A stretch of 13,160 nt of DNA, taken from NCBI GenBank assembly GCA_025924275.1, contig JAICEH010000030.1, positions 1 through 13,160 on the forward strand, written 5' to 3'. Numbering within the stretch: the stretch's first letter is position 1; every line of letters starts with the position of its first letter. The position numbers and the translations under genes are program-made. This DNA comes from Gemmatimonadales bacterium. GTDB taxonomy: Bacteria; Gemmatimonadota; Gemmatimonadetes; Gemmatimonadales; GWC2-71-9. Shown piece by piece: positions 12,503-13,160 of this stretch. Under the pieces are notes generated by a model. The model was not told where the DNA came from and searched no databases. It was given only the letters and a program-made list of their open reading frames with translations.

Positions 12503-13160
12503 ATGCGACGCACCCCGCTCATCCTCCTCCCACTCCTCGCCCTCGGGACGCCCGCCGCGGCTCAGCAGGTGAGCCGCGGCTTCCCGCTCGACCGGGACGC
12601 CGCGATCCGGGTCTTCAACCTCGCCGGCACGATCACGATCCGCGGCTGGGACCGCGACTCGGTGGCGGTCACCGGGAGCGTGCCGCCGGGCGAGGGCACG
12701 TTCTACGCCGGAGGCAGCGGCGGGGGAGCGAAGCTCGGTGTGGAGCCCCGGCTGGGGACGCCCCCCCGGGCGGAACTGCAGGTGATGGTCCCGCGGAACG
12801 CGCGGGTCTGGGTGAAGACCGACGAGGCGGCGGTGGACGTGGCCGGCGTGGCGGGGCAGGTGGACGTCTACAGCGTCGGGGGCCGGGTGCAGGTGTCGGG
12901 GCCGGTCCGCACCCTCTCCATCGAGTCGATGGACGGCGCGGTGGTGGCCGAAGGCGAGATGAGCTGGGTGCGCCTCAAGTCGGCCGGGGGTGTGGTGCGC
13001 TTCCTCGGCAGCGCGGAGGACCTCGTCGCCTCGAGCGTGAGCGGGGGCGTCGCGGTCGACGCCCGCCGGCTGGGCCGCGCCCGGGTGGAGACGGTGACCG
13101 GGAGCGTCCGGCTGGCCGCCGCGCCCGACCGGACCGCCTCCATCTCGGTGGAGACCCACG
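12503..13160 (+). CDS. DUF4097-type adhesin-like protein, 3' end cut by window
   Basis: 219 residues are visible before the edge. A signal peptide (MRRTPLILLPLLALGTPAAA, cleavage before Q21) is followed by a repeating short-strand pattern typical of the DUF4097/putative auto-transporter adhesin head-domain family: an opening IRVFNLAGTITIRGWDRDSV (35-54), then repeats such as DVAGVAGQVDVYSVGGRVQVSG and VRFLGSAEDLVASSVSGGVAV, expected to stack as a beta-solenoid. Such proteins often sit behind ECF sigma/anti-sigma pairs; their molecular role is poorly known. GAGG at 12492-12495 overlaps the stop of the anti-sigma gene, seven bases before the ATG, so this is the third gene of the operon. Residues 68-76 are a flexible Gly/Ser stretch. 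Confidence 0.85.
   Translation, partial: MRRTPLILLPLLALGTPAAAQQVSRGFPLDRDAAIRVFNLAGTITIRGWDRDSVAVTGSVPPGEGTFYAGGSGGGAKLGVEPRLGTPPRAELQVMVPRNARVWVKTDEAAVDVAGVAGQVDVYSVGGRVQVSGPVRTLSIESMDGAVVAEGEMSWVRLKSAGGVVRFLGSAEDLVASSVSGGVAVDARRLGRARVETVTGSVRLAAAPDRTASISVETH

Noticed and set aside
11759..13159. A 466-codon minus-strand frame reaching the right edge
   Set aside because: It lies opposite the sigma, anti-sigma and DUF4097-type genes, which have clear motifs, coupled starts and ribosome-binding sites.

Overview
This is a very GC-rich window (I estimate about 70% G+C, not counted) from a Gram-negative bacterium. It encodes a lipoprotein, an Omp85/BamA-type barrel, a small outer-membrane barrel and several proteins with signal peptides. 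Codon use, gene families and signal peptides ending in A-Q look like Gemmatimonadota or a similar high-GC diderm lineage. That placement is an inference from style, not from a marker gene. Because of the GC content, almost every real gene has long antisense open frames; I left these out.

Layout. (1) Positions 1-1849, minus strand: a fused trehalose-6-phosphate synthase/phosphatase (OtsA-OtsB type), cut by the window edge inside the phosphatase domain. (2) A short divergent region with two strong G-quadruplex-type motifs, then a 92-residue stand-alone Lrp/AsnC ligand-binding (RAM) domain protein on the plus strand (1946-2224). (3) Positions 2205-5228, minus strand: a 1007-residue exported protein that I read as an N-terminal barrel-like domain followed by a phospholipase-D-like fold whose two HKD motifs have lost their histidines. 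(4) A divergent intergenic region of about 310 bp, then a plus-strand pair: a small outer-membrane barrel protein (5539-6108) and a Cys/His-rich lipoprotein of unknown function (6130-7374). (5) A minus-strand pair read from 11119 down to 7375: a secreted M28 zinc peptidase, then a BamA-type barrel protein with a degenerate kinase-like N-terminal half. (6) From 11343 to the right edge, plus strand: an ECF sigma factor, its zinc-finger anti-sigma factor (ATGA overlap) and a DUF4097-type adhesin-like protein cut by the edge.

How they fit together. Most of the window is envelope biology: outer-membrane barrels, exported enzymes and an ECF/anti-sigma unit of the kind that responds to envelope signals. 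The trehalose enzyme makes a compatible solute and fits a stress theme, but no sequence evidence links it to the other genes. No rRNA, tRNA, CRISPR array, transposase or integrase was seen. The points most worth following are the pseudo-PLD/barrel fusion, the kinase-like/BamA protein lacking its usual phosphoesterase domain, the heptamer (TCGCGAY) repeats on both sides of the anti-sigma membrane helix, and the double G4 motif in front of a trehalose gene with no ordinary start codon.
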